Source: Plotosus lineatus (Eukaryota; Chordata; Actinopteri; Siluriformes; Plotosidae). Taken from it: a DNA stretch of 64,000 nt. Shown here in pieces: positions 1 to 12,900 of the stretch. The notes beneath the pieces are model-generated. The model searched no databases, was not told the origin of the DNA, and saw only the letters and a program-made list of their open reading frames with translations. The stretch spans positions 69,192,001 through 69,256,000 of the forward strand of contig CM045733.1 in NCBI GenBank assembly GCA_024760905.1, in the 5' to 3' direction. Position numbers and translations under genes: made by a program. The stretch's first letter is position 1. Each line of letters opens with the position of its first letter.

Positions 1-115
1 TACTTGGGTACTGCAGGACTGAGAGGAGTGAAAGGAGAGATGCAGCTGTTTTCAGCAAGCCCTGTTATTACTCACAGGAAGTCTAATTGTATCCTCCTCT
101 GGGATCGGCTAAAGC

Positions 116-149
116 GTGTGCGTGTGTGTGTGTGTGCGTGTGTGTGCGT

Positions 150-184
<35 letters not shown>

Positions 185-198
185 CGTGTGCGCGTGTG

Positions 199-239
<41 letters not shown>

Positions 240-388
240 GTGTGTGTGCGTGTGTGTGTGCGTGTGCAGTGTGTGTGTGCAGCGTGTGTGTGTGCGTGTG
301 CGCAGCGTGTGTGTGCGTGTGTGTGTGTGCGTGCAGCGTGTGTGTGTGTGTGTGTGTGTGTGCGTTCGTGTGTGTGCGTGTGTGTGCG

Positions 389-440
<52 letters not shown>

Positions 441-445
441 TGTGT
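116..445. repeat. Long interrupted TG/CG microsatellite
   Basis: About 330 bases of alternating purine-pyrimidine (TG with frequent CG and occasional CA steps) lie in the slit intron upstream of exon a. The cysteine/valine and threonine/histidine reading frames across it are artefacts. The CG steps make it a potential Z-DNA former. Positions 446-659 hold nothing I recognise. Confidence 0.95.
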
Positions 446-659
446 GCCCTCTGTGATACCAGCTTTGGACTGGAAGCCAAAACTGTAGGCTTGCCCTGCA
501 CACAGCTGCTGTATAAAGCCGAGCGGTTGACAAGAAGGGAAGCCCAAAAGCAGGTCCACAATTAGAAACTCCTGTAAACAGTTTCCCTCTTCTTCAGCCA
601 CAGTTCAATAAAGAGTGCAACCTTTTGTTGCATTCATATACACTTACATAGCACAATAG

Positions 660-1024
660 CAGGGGTCTCAGACTCTTTTTCACTGAGGGCCACATCAGTA
701 ATTTTAAAGGTCATCAAAGGCATCTATATCTTTTAAAAGGTCTACCATGAAATGTGCATGGCAGAATGATTCGTTTAGGCATTTGGCGTCTTTTCTTTTA
801 TTCACTTGCCTTTTCTGACAACGCTTAAACATGACAAGCGAGCATGCATCCTTTCTTGAGTCATGAATGACTTGCTGTTTACTTGAAATAGGCGAACGTC
901 ACGTAGCGGAAGGATGATGAATTCGGTTGTTCAATGTTCAATGATCTTCTTTGAAAGTTCTTGCAGCTACATAAAACGTGATTTTGGACTGGATTTGGCT
1001 GACGGGCCATAAGTTTGTCACCTG
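660..1024. mobile_element. hAT-like MITE
   Basis: The left end reads CAGGGGTCTCAGACTC followed by a GGGCCACATC motif. The right end carries GGGCCATAAGTTTG and CACCTG, the inverted counterpart of hAT-Charlie-type ends. No matching 8-base target duplication is visible, so the borders are approximate. Confidence 0.6.
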
Positions 1025-1058
1025 TACATGATCATTTCAGGATCTTTTATATATCTTA

Positions 1059-1325
1059 TTCTTTTCCTTTCGACTTTTTCCCTTTCTCAGGGGTCGCCAC
1101 AGCAAATCCTCTGATTCGCATGTTTGATTTGGTATAGGTTTTTATGTCGGATGTCCTTCCTGACACAACCCTTTAGCAAGGGGCGGAAACATGCTGACGG
1201 CTTTGCAGCTCCTCTTTATGAAAGTCAGCAATGGTTCTTTTACATGAACTTCTCATCAATAGACAGTGAGAGACATGGCCCACCTTTGATAACCCAGTTA
1301 GCACCACTGGGGGGGGGGGGGGGGG
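1059..1325 (-). mobile_element. SINE-B copy with LINE-type tail, 5' truncated
   Basis: Read on the minus strand, it has the SINE-B body (AACTGGGTTATCAAAGG, then AAGAACCATTGCTGA). The LINE-type tail follows: GGAAGGACATCCGAC, then TGTGGCGACCCCTGAG, then GCCGAAAGG-like bases. The tRNA-like head is lost at a G run of about 18 bases. Confidence 0.8.
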
Positions 1326-1700
1326 GGTGTCTGAGTTTAAAGGTCATAACTCTAAATCTTTGTAAACTGAAAACATGCAGTCAAGGAACAAACATGATGT
1401 CAGTATTCAGGATTTAGATAAAGTACATTATAGCTACTGCATGGAAAAGAGCAAACCCTGGACACAATGTCCTCCCATATTCCTTAATAAAGAAGTACAA
1501 AAATATATTTCTCTCTCATCTCTATTAATGGCGTCTGTCCTGTTTAGTAAATTAACAAAGATAACTTCCAGTTTGACTTTCATCTCTGTTTGCTTGTGCT
1601 TGAAAAGAATGGAAAACCTGCTTAAAATAAACTGACCTATAATGCAAGTCGATGGACATGTGCTGAATTCCACTGATAAATATTTAAATATTCAATAATA

Positions 1701-2176
1701 CAGGGATCCCTCACTTTCCGCGGTTAATTGGACCGAGATACACTCGCGACTGCCTAATTCCGCGAAGTAGGATTCCCCTATCCCCACCCCCCTGACTGAC
1801 GTATTCGTACATGTATACGTGTATATAATATCAATAAATACATATTCAATGCTATAAATGCTTATAATAACAATTAAACATTCAAAAATAGTTCATGAGA
1901 TGTAAATAAAATATAAATACACACACATACAGATGCGCGCAGATGCGCACCTCACATGTCGCTAGTTTTGTTGGTGGGTTTTGGGTTGTTTTTTGTTTAT
2001 TTGGGGTGTTTTTTGCATAATTGCCCTTGTTTTGTGGCATTTTCCTTAACTTTTCTCCCTATTCTTCCTTCATTTCCTTATTTTTTTATTTGATGAATAT
2101 TAAAAAAACAAAAAAAAAACAAACACAATGCACTGAAGCCGCATGAATTGAATCGGGAAGTAGCGAGGGATCCCTA
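1701..2176 (+). mobile_element. Tigger/pogo-like MITE, near complete
   Basis: It starts with CAGGGATCCCTCACTTTCCG after a TA and ends with GTAGCGAGGGATCCCTA. The ends are inverted repeats of Tigger type and the AT-rich interior recurs at 26.5, 45.0, 48.1, 54.8, 57.3 and 60.1 kb. It contains no open frame. Confidence 0.8.
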
Positions 2177-3046
2177 TATAACTAAACTGAAGTTTCATTT
2201 TAAAAGTGGAGGTTTGGGAATGAGACAGACATGAGGAGAGGTCATAATAAGTCTGTTATTATGTATTTTAAGGCAATTTTTCCCAACACTGAAGTAATAC
2301 AGTCAGAAGCTATTTGAGTTGTTTTCCCCTTTTCTCCTCAAGGTTTTAATGCAACACCAGGCAGAGAATGTGAGTCACTTTTGTTTTGTTATCACGATGG
2401 TACTCCAGGTTGCATCAAAATTGGAAACAAACCCTTCACAAAGTTCTGTTTGGTTTACTTTTAGAATGGGGGGGGCTGTTTTTTTTTTTTTTTTTCCCCT
2501 AATGAGATATTGTACGATCGTACACACGTAAATTATCTTGGACAAATGTAGACTTATTAACAAATGTGTCAACGAATGTGTTTTAATGTGTACTACAATA
2601 ACAGTATGACCAGCGTTGTGATGATATCATTCAACCCTTCAAGCCAACTCAGCTCTGTCTCCATTCCTCCCGCTGTTTTTGTGTTGTTTCTGTTTAGTTT
2701 AGTGCTATAGTGATCTCTCCACATCCTATTGGAGCTTAAATGTCCTTCGGTTTTACCATGTAGCTTTGATTAAAAACCCACAGCCGCAGCCGTTTGCCAG
2801 GCTGTTGGCACAGATGCTGAGCTGAGGGTAGAGGCAACAGTGGGCCACAGAGGGCTGCACATGTTTAACTGCATCTCCTCCAGACCTCCATTCAAAACCC
2901 CAGAGTCGAATGGCTGAGAGTTGAGAAAGCAAGCCTGGCGAGCTCATCCAGAACTCAGGAGGCTGCATCTGTTTCCGTGTGTGTCCTACATTTGTATTTA
3001 TACGCACTAAACCAGTGAGACATTAGGTAGTTAGTGGTAGAACAGA
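2177..3046. other. Intron sequence with no recognised feature
   Basis: There is a short G run and T run near 2467-2496. I see no exon, repeat family or conserved motif here. Confidence 0.5.
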
Positions 3047-3365
<319 letters not shown>

Positions 3366-3596
3366 GATGTTGACAGCAGACAAGGAAAAGCATCCAAAAT
3401 GCTCAAGTAAGTGAAAAAAGTCAATAGCGCTCCAGGGAGTCGTCAAACACAAGGATGCTCCATTCTTCACGCCACTGCTGGCTAATTTTTTTACTTCCAC
3501 AGTTTGAACCGTTTAACATGTGATATAGCTGTGACAGCTGCACAGGCAGGTGTTTTAGAGGTTACATCTATCTGCATCTATTTGTCTGTGCATTAG

Positions 3597-3690
3597 GAGA
3601 ACTGTGTGAAGAGGTGGTGGACCCCTGCCTGCCTGGGTTTGATCCCTGCCAGCATGACTCCAAGTGTGTGGCTCTCAGCAAGGGCTACAG
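3597..3690 (+). CDS. slit3: slit3 exon a (EGF module, first part)
   Basis: This 94-base exon follows a TTAG acceptor and ends at GTGAGT. It enters after one base of a codon, which gives a glycine, and continues [10 protein letters not shown] with a PCQHDSKC core and KGYR at its end. It covers the end of one EGF module and most of the next. The next exon supplies the last base of the arginine codon. The following intron is only 118 bases, unusually short for this locus. Confidence 0.92.
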
Positions 3691-6524
3691 GTGAGTGCTA
3701 GAGTTCACAAGCTCAAGTATTATAGCGCCGATTCCAGATGATGTGCGATACATGGATTCTGCTAAAACTAATTTGATGCATGCACACATACATGTGTCTA
3801 TGTTATAGGTGTGAGTGTTTGCCAGGCTATGTGGGGCAGCACTGTGAGCAGGACTACAATGACTGTCTGGAAAACAAATGTCAGCATGGAGCTGAGTGTG
3901 TGGACGCCATCAATGGTTACACATGTGTCTGCAAGGATGGTTTCAGGTAAGACATTTACATGTATACCAGTGGTTCTCAAATAGTGGGGTGTGCCCCCCT
4001 GAAGAGGGGGGGGGGTATGTGACCCCAGGGAACATGCTTTCTTTTTGTTTTTTTGCCGTATTAGGATAAAGTGTAATTCTACATCCACTACAGCAGGTGG
4101 CAGTGACTTCCTCACTGTCAGAGTGTGCCCAGAGATAAAATAAGAAGTGAAGTTAATAAACCCACCATGGAAATTTTTAACAAGGACAGAAAGAGAGGCG
4201 GACAGAGAGAGAGACGGAGACAATGAGAGAAGCAAAAGTCTCCCTGAAGTTAAGTTGAGGAGGTATGATGAAGCGGATGTAGCATTCAGCTTCACTGTGC
4301 TGCGGTGAGAAACGAGGAAAGACCGCTGTGTTTACTGTGTCTGAAAACATTGGCAGCGGACAGCATGCACCCAAATAAATTCAGTCGTCACTTAAAGACG
4401 TCACACCCCGATCACGTTATGAGCCGTGTGAGTTTTTTCAGCGAAAATGTGCCGAGTATTGCCAACAACCATCCCGCTTTGTGAATGATATTCCAGCTAA
4501 AAAAGAGCTCGGCTAGCATCAGATAAGGTGGAGTACCAAACTGCTCAGCACACACAGTCTCTGTCATGCTGGATGATCTCACTGCTGCGAAAATAATTCC
4601 AGGTCCCAGTTCAGCATTGAGCAGGAGCTGAGAGTTCAGTATCGCACTTTAAACCCGGCTTCGAAAAGCTGTGCACTGAGAAACGTGCTCATTATAGCCG
4701 TTAATCTATAATTAATCATTTTGACAATAATAATAATAATAATTCCAAAGTCTGTTGCACTAAATGGCTGTTCCAGATTTACCTTAGATGTGTGTGTGTG
4801 TGTGTGTGTATAAGTTTGTGTTGCCATGCAATGGTCTGGCAAGCTGTTGAGGGTGTTCTACCCTCACCCCCAATCTTCTGAGCTAGGCTCCAGTCTCAAC
4901 ATGACCCTGTTGGCTTTTTACACTCGAGCTCAGTGGCTCATCAGGCCGGTGCTTATCCCCAGTTTCCATAGCATGAAGCAGCTAGCAGTACAACTTCTCC
5001 TGAAGGGGACGCTAGTCCATCACAGGTTACCTTCCCAGTATATTTTTACTGGTACCTATTTATATTTCTGGGTGAACACAGGCACACTTGTGGTTGAGAT
5101 CTTGCCCAGGGGTCTTAGCACAGTGGGGGTCTAACTGGGATTTGAACACACAGCCTTCCGATCATGAGCCCAGCATTCTAACCACTACACCACCGACCCC
5201 ACTTCACCGTGACCCTGATAGTAGAATTAAGCAGTTTGGCAAGTGAGTGATATTTTGTGCTTATCAGCCATAACATTAAGAGCACTCACAGGTTAATTGA
5301 ATCACATTTATTATCCAGTTACGGTGACATTTGCCGTACTTCTCACTTTACGAAATTAATCCGTTCCAGCGCCTTTTTCGTAACCTGCATTTTTCATAAA
5401 TTGTACCGCATTTTACATGTAAAAGACATGATTCGTTCCAAGGCTCACAAGACTACCCCATAAACCCTTTAAAAATTATAAAAGTACACCAATTTTGTAT
5501 GAAATATGTGTTGAAAGTAAAAGAAAATTACCTCCTTCACGAGGTCCTTAAATATGGCGGTTGCTTTTTCCGAAATAATCGCCTCCGTCACTGTATCTCC
5601 AGCAATTTCTTTCTCTTTTATCCAAAGTAGTAACAGTCTCTCCATCTCGTCATTCAGTGACGACCTCTTCTTTGCTTCAATATCGTCCCGATTATAGAGG
5701 GGTATCGGCCATACTCCTTTGCGATTTCACTCAACCGCATCCCACTTTCATTTTTTTTTATCATCTCCTTTTTTACTTTTATTGATAACGGAGCCCGCTT
5801 CTTCTTTTCAGTCTCATCGGGAATCACTTTCTTCAGGCTCATGATTAATAACGAAGAATAATGCTGCAATGAGCACACTCAAAAACCTCACAAAACTCAC
5901 AAACCAACATGTGTGTACATATCAATTTGAAGCCAGGTGAAATTGATGTACCCACAGTATATTTATTTAAATAAATGCAATTGGTCAAAAGGCTTGATAC
6001 GCCTACTTCCACCTCAGTAATATCTCACTTTTTATATAACATACAATTGGCTTCTTAATCTTAAACTGTAACTAAGCCCTACGTAGAAATGCATGTGTTC
6101 ATGATTCCTTGTGTACATTGCCATCCCATCCAAACTGTATTCCGACTTTACTTCCTGTTTTCCTCCAAACTCTGTGGGTCCACCACAGTCTTGACCAGGA
6201 TAAAGTGGTTACTGACAAATGAATAAATAAATGTGTTTTTTTTATAGTTCAAAGTAACATAAATAGCTAAATCAGCTAACTCTAGAGATGTCATATTAAC
6301 TATAAATGACATGTTATTTGACTTTTTTTCTTACACTAAATTGCTACAGGGCCCAAACAATGTTAGAATCATGTTTTGGAGGCTAGTAAAGAAACTAAAG
6401 AAAGTGTAATGATTTACCCCATTGGGACTTGGGTTTTGTCCCCATAACTGAAACAAGTCCCCATAATGTCATCGTAGTGTCTGCGTAAACAATGTGATAA
6501 ATATAAATAAATAAATATCTGGAT

Positions 6525-6564
<40 letters not shown>

Positions 6565-7110
6565 AGGCTTCTGAGCTGCAGATGGTGCTTTATTATATGG
6601 CACTCAGCTTCTCCATCCAAGCCGAACAGCAGATGAATCTCCATGTGGCTAATTATAGTGCTATAAGTGTGGGACTGCCTTGTGGATCTGAGAGAGCATG
6701 TGCGTGTTTTTACGTGTGTGTTAATGTTTGTGTGTGCGCTAAACGTGTGTGTGGGGGGGGGGGTGCTATCAGTGCCAGCGAGCAGCAGGATGGCACAGCT
6801 CATCAGTTTCTGAAAGTCTTGGTGTCTCTTGTGCGCAGGGTTGTTACTGCAGCAGCCAGATGAACAATAGCTCTTTTTCTGCAGCGGCTGGTAATTAAGT
6901 GTTAGCGGCTTGAGCTCTGCATTAATTCGTCTTACCTCCCACCTTGGCACTCTATCAATACTATAACATGATTTTTGTCATAGTAACAAAAACGCCTGGT
7001 TAATCCATTAAATCAATTAATGCACAGAAATGTCATTACACAGATTTTTTTTCGTATCCGATCAGCAACTTCAGTCAAATCTGAATGTTTATCTGACCTC
7101 CTTTGTTGTT

Positions 7111-7145
<35 letters not shown>

Positions 7146-8125
7146 TTCTCTCTGTGTTTAGTGGGCTGTTTTGTGAAAACCCTCCTCCCATGATTCTGCT
7201 CCAGAAGACAAGCCCATGTGATCAGTCAGACTGTCAGAACGGAGCACAGTGTCTTCTGATTGAGGGTGAACCTGTGTGTCGCTGTCTGCCCGGCTTCTTT
7301 GGCAACAAGTGCCAGAAGATACTTACTGCACACTTCCTTGGGAAAGACACATACATAGAGCTACCAGGGTCTACTATCCGTCCTTCCGCTCATATATCCC
7401 TGCAGGTATGACCTACATCTCTAAAGCACTTATTATAAACAGACATCATGACTCTTCTGTATTTTATTCACATTCAGGGTGAATTTCATTCATTGCTTTC
7501 ATACAATTTAGCAGTAAAAGGACTTGTTTGAGAACCCAGTACTGGCAGCTTGGAAAGACAGAATTTGAACTTTTGACCATCCAAGCAGCAGTCCAACATC
7601 TCAACCACTATGCTACCACTGCCCACATGCTTTCCATCAATTTGAGAGTAGTAAGAATAGTCTTACTGATGACAGTGTTCATCATTTTAGTATGCAATGA
7701 CATCATTGCTTGGGGCAAAATCATGCTCGGAAGAAACACTACTTAAAGGGTTATTTGCGTAAGCAGATAATATTATAAAACTATAACAACATTTGTGGCT
7801 GGTAATGAATTAAATTTATTACTGAAAATAGAATGAAACAAAACTAACAAAGCAATAAGAAAATGTATTACTGATAAATTGCAAACCCTCACCAAACCCA
7901 GCAATCCCTTATATGAACTGAAAAAAAAATTTCTATATGACAGTTGTAAATGATCCTTTAAAAATTCCTGGATCCAGAATTTCATCTCGATATTCTTCAG
8001 TCTTTCTTTTCCAAAAACTCTCCTCTGGTAGCGATTTCATAATAAAAAAAAAATCTACACATTTTTTTTGCAAATGACAGCAAGAACACAGCACCCCCTG
8101 CTGGGCCTGCTGTAACATAACACAC

Positions 8126-8170
<45 letters not shown>

Positions 8171-9886
8171 CTGTTAAAGAATCCTTTAAAATATTCCTGG
8201 ATCCAGAATTTGAGCAGGATCATCTCCAAAATTGGGCAGTGGTGGCCTAGTGGTATAGGGCGCCGGATTGCTGATCCTAAGGTTGGGGGTTCGAGTCCCA
8301 CTCTCCACAAGGTTGTCACTTTCCCCCCAGTGCAGCTAACTGGGTTATCAAGGGCCGTCCATGTCTCTCACTGTCTGTGGTGTGAGGTTCATGTAAAAGA
8401 ACCATTGCTGACTTTCGACAAGAGTCGCTGCAAAGCTGTCAGTGTGTTTCCGCCCTGCGATGGCCTGGCGAGCTGTCCAGGGTGTACTGCGCCCTTTGCT
8501 TGGAGTCGGCTGAGATGGGCGCCAGCCTCCCCGCAACCTTAATTAGGATTAAGCGGTTACAGAAAATGAATGACAACATCTCCAAAGTCTAATGGAGTCC
8601 TCCCTGTCCACAGCCCCATATTAGGTAGAAACGTAATAAAAAAAAAAAAAAAAAAGAGCACATAACTTTTTTGAATAATCCTGCTAACAAGCACACATAA
8701 AGCATAATGTCCTTGGCAGAGGTAATAATTTTCACACTTCTGGTACATTGAACCCAAACTGGTGGTCAATGAATAATGTAACTATCAATATTGAAACAAT
8801 GAAAGTCAGCTGGGTGGCACATGTGTGTCCTCCCACAGTCCAAAAACATGCACAGCTAAATGAGGGTTCCAAATCTCCCCTAGGTGTGAGTGTGAGTTTG
8901 AATGGTTGTGTGAGTGTTGGCCCTGTGATGGCCTGGAGTCAGCTGAGATGGGCGCCAGCTTCCCAGTGACCCTAATTAGGATTAAGTGGTTCAGAAAATG
9001 AATGAAAGTCATGAAGAATGCCAAAGAAAAAAAAATTGCATGGCAAAGTCTTTTACGCACTCGTTTAAAGACAGATACGCAGCAGCGTTCCCGTGTTTCC
9101 AGTTTATAATGTTGGAATGACTTAATGATTATTTTTCCAAAAAACAAACACAGTAAACAGCAAAGTTGCAAAACGTTCCTTTATACTAAAAGCGCTAAAT
9201 TTTTGGTTCTGTTGTCTGTCCATTTGTGTCATTTCTACCCTGATTGGAAAATGTAAAACAGAATGATAGCATAAATAACCTTGTTCATATTCATTACATC
9301 TGCAACTATATTATTCATTCGTCTTCTTCATCACTGTGGATGACGTGTTACTGATGTGTCAACAAAACAGGCTTTTTGAAGTATCAACACAAATGGAGAT
9401 CTAGGAGATGTTTCATTCTGTTTTGTGATTTTTACACGACAGTCACTCATAAGCTGTGAGAATGTCGAGTGACATTTGAGTCATCAGTTGCCTTACAATG
9501 GGGAATATATTTACCTGTCAGAAGTCTCAGGTTGATTCTTTGCTGTTGATTCTGGTGATTTTTCTGGTGATTCATACAATCACTCTGATGACTGGATGAA
9601 AGAATCCCAAGGTGTTGCACAATCTGATGCTGGATAAGTCCACCATGAGACTGACCCACAGTACGCCCTCTTTGAAAATCAGACGACTCTTTTGCTTCTG
9701 GTGTTCACGGCCTAGCTAGTTGCTATATGCTGCAATCTAAAATGTAAAACATAATATAATGATGAGTTTGGTCACAGGAGTTTCACCGATAAATTCTATA
9801 AGGCGGTGTGCCTATTTACTTTTGATATGTCCTTGTCCAGTCTGAGCTAGAAAGAAATCAGCCTCAGCCTTTCTTCTTCATAATGC

Positions 9887-9922
<36 letters not shown>

Positions 9923-12900
9923 TTTTTTTTATATATATATATTATATATAATTTTTTTTTTTTTTTTTTTTTTTGTCTTACAGCTGTCTGCAGTGTTGTT
10001 GTGCTGGTTTCCATAAAAATACAAAATAACAACTAAGCTGTTGCATGTGTCATTGTATTAATGCCTTGTTTATCTCAGAAATACAGGGAGGCTTAGCCTT
10101 GTTAGTCCATGTACGCAAGCCATCTGTCTTCATAACTGTCTGATCGTCTTTTGTTATAATGTGCATCTTTAACCGTTTCTGCTGAAATCCCTCATTTCAC
10201 GTGTGCGATGAGCAGACTGAGCTCATATTTCATTATAAAACACAGCAATAAATGATTTGCTGATATAAAGACACCTTAACCCATTCTCTCAGTGCTTCAC
10301 TTCATGATAGTAAATCGTGCATAGCGACGGTTTTCCCTGACATTGGTGTGTATGTCAGCTTTTTGAACTGGTTCGTGATATAATTTGATGCATTTCGCGC
10401 CATAATTCTTCCACTCGGTTGTATAAATCTGAACCTCGCTTGAGCTTCTCTGAACAGAGTTTGCTCTTATGCCATTTGCAGCTCACATAGTTTTGGATAT
10501 TGAAAGAAAATGTTCCAAACATCCTCATTCACTCATTTGCTGAACCGCTTAATCCTAATTAAGCTCACGGGGAGGCTGGAGCTCAGCTGACTCTGGGTGA
10601 GGCAGGGTAGACCCATCACAGAGGCAACGCTCACACGTTGGAACGTTCAGTTCATGTGTTTGGACTGTGGGAGGAAACCAACGCACGCATAGAGAGAGCA
10701 TGCAAACTCCACACAGAAACGCCCGAGCTGGGAACCCAGGAGCTTCTTGCTGTGAGGCGGACGTGCTAACCACTACACCACCTGTAGGAACCAGTCTGTT
10801 GCCAACATGCTATGTATTTTACTTCCAGTGTGTTAACCAATCCTGATTCAAGTCCCCAGTGTCTTGGATATGACTTCAGAGTTGGGTTGGGTGTTTAAGT
10901 TTCAACATTCCACAATTTGCAATAGGATACAGTGCTATAGACATAACCTCGCACCACTTAAGGTCACTCACCAGAATATTTCTCACACCCACGATCCATC
11001 CACAGTCTGCTGAACTACCTTGTGGACAGACAAAGTCAAACATCTGCCAGTAAGATCTACCCATGATATCTTTCTTCTCTTCAGCCCCCATCAACACACT
11101 TCTTCAGGGAGACATCACTATCTGCTTCATACTTGTAGTCAGCCTTGTTATGCTGCCCAAGTCTGTCTCTCATACTGATCTCACCTCGCTTAGGCAGGGA
11201 CGGTATCTACCTTCATAACATCTGTTTCAGACCTTTTATCAGCTGCAGTTTTCAGTCCAGCCCCACTGACATTATTAGAATATCACCTTTTTCCACTGCC
11301 ATGAATAATACCTCCCTAGAGGACATATATTATGGTAATGGAAGTTGAGCCGGCTCTGTTATCGGCTGCAATCATGAGCCCCCTCGTCATGGCTGGATTG
11401 CATCTCCGCTACAAATGAGCCGATCGCTTCGCCGCCGACAGGGCAGCCTAATGTTAATTAAAGTGGGAGGAGATAAAAATAGCCAGCATATTCTTCATCT
11501 GCCTGCAGAGGTGAGCTGGTGACTTTGACATAGTAACATCTGCACATGTGGAATATTCACTGCTTAGGATACAACAAGATGAAAGGTGCAACTGTCATTC
11601 CTTGGTTTTTTTGATATGTATAAGGAAGGTAAATAGGAAGTGGGAGGAATGGTGTTTTTCTGAAATGTTTTTTGCTTGAAATTCAGCACGAGCACTCATC
11701 ATGTGGTTACGCTACTTGCCTTGCATGGCTCCAGGCTATTGGGCAAGAGTGTGAAAGCTCCATCGGGGATTATTTCTTACAGAGTCAGACTGTTACACTT
11801 CATGAACCATAAATCTCTCTAGCCCTGTGTGTGTGATTTGAGTGCTCCTAGCTACTCAAGGATTTTTGTGGGTGTTTTAGTTGAGATGACCAACAAAACT
11901 CCAGGTCTTAAGTGCCAAAACTAGCTGATTTTTTTTTTTTTTTTTTTTTTTTTAACAGATTTCATGTTAGATGTCAATCTAAGTTTTCCATTTGTGTTCC
12001 TGTCTATATATAGGTGGCTACTGATAAGGACAATGGTGTGCTATTTTACAAGGATGATCATGACCCGTTGTCTGTGGAGTTGTATCAAGGCCACATTCGA
12101 CTGATTTATGACATCGCCAAGTATCCTCCTACAACTGTGTACAGGTAACAATACACTCCACATTACAAACCTTTGTAAAAGATACTTAAATATGCAAAGT
12201 AAAAGCATGACATAAAGCCAAAATTAAAAACAAAACACTAAAAACTAGATGGGCACTCAAGAGTACGAGGTACCCGTGCCCGGAGCATACAGAAAATAGG
12301 CTCTACTGTATGTGAGTAATACATGGGTGCTGGTTTTAATTACCTAGATGCCCACCATATAATATGTTCTCTGGTATGTGGACATGACCGAGTCAGCGAA
12401 AACACTCTCAAGTCTGAAGGATTTTTGAGATGGTCAGGGTTATCCCTGCTAATCACTCGAGGTAAAAAGTAATTGTCTCATTTGAAAGTCCATTCTGTAT
12501 ACGGTTCCTTATTCATGCTCCATAGTAATGAAGTATGGTAAGGTGGCGGTGCTAGCGTGTCCACCTCACAGTCGGAAGGACTCTAGTTATTCCAGTTTCC
12601 CAGTTTCCCTCCACAGTCTTAATAGGATTAAGCGGCTTGGCAAATGAACGAGAGTGTTGGACATGCCGCTCTGCTATTATTCTTTTTAAAGTTATAAGCA
12701 CTTTATATCCAAAATTTAGTAACCTTGATTTGAACTTCATCTGAGACCCAGACTTTTTAAAATGCAATCATCTTTTAGGTTCATCTAGCGTAGTGTCTCC
12801 ACCAAGTTAGATGAATATCCATGCATGGGTGGTCAGGATTTTTTTCACAGACAAGCTGACAAACTGACTCATAAAAGCTGGCGATGCAATTTTTCCGTCA

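Noticed and set aside
72..601. Long open frames of alternating Cys-Val or Thr-His
   Set aside because: They are translations of TG/CA microsatellite in all frames. The same holds at 3.1, 25.6 and 54.7 kb.
8231..8310. Possible tRNA gene
   Set aside because: Box A and box B resemble a tRNA, but the sequence does not fold as a complete cloverleaf by eye and is repeated as a SINE head many times.
8210..8542. 110-codon frame starting [12 protein letters not shown]
   Set aside because: It lies across a SINE-B copy. The same peptide pieces recur wherever SINE-B occurs.
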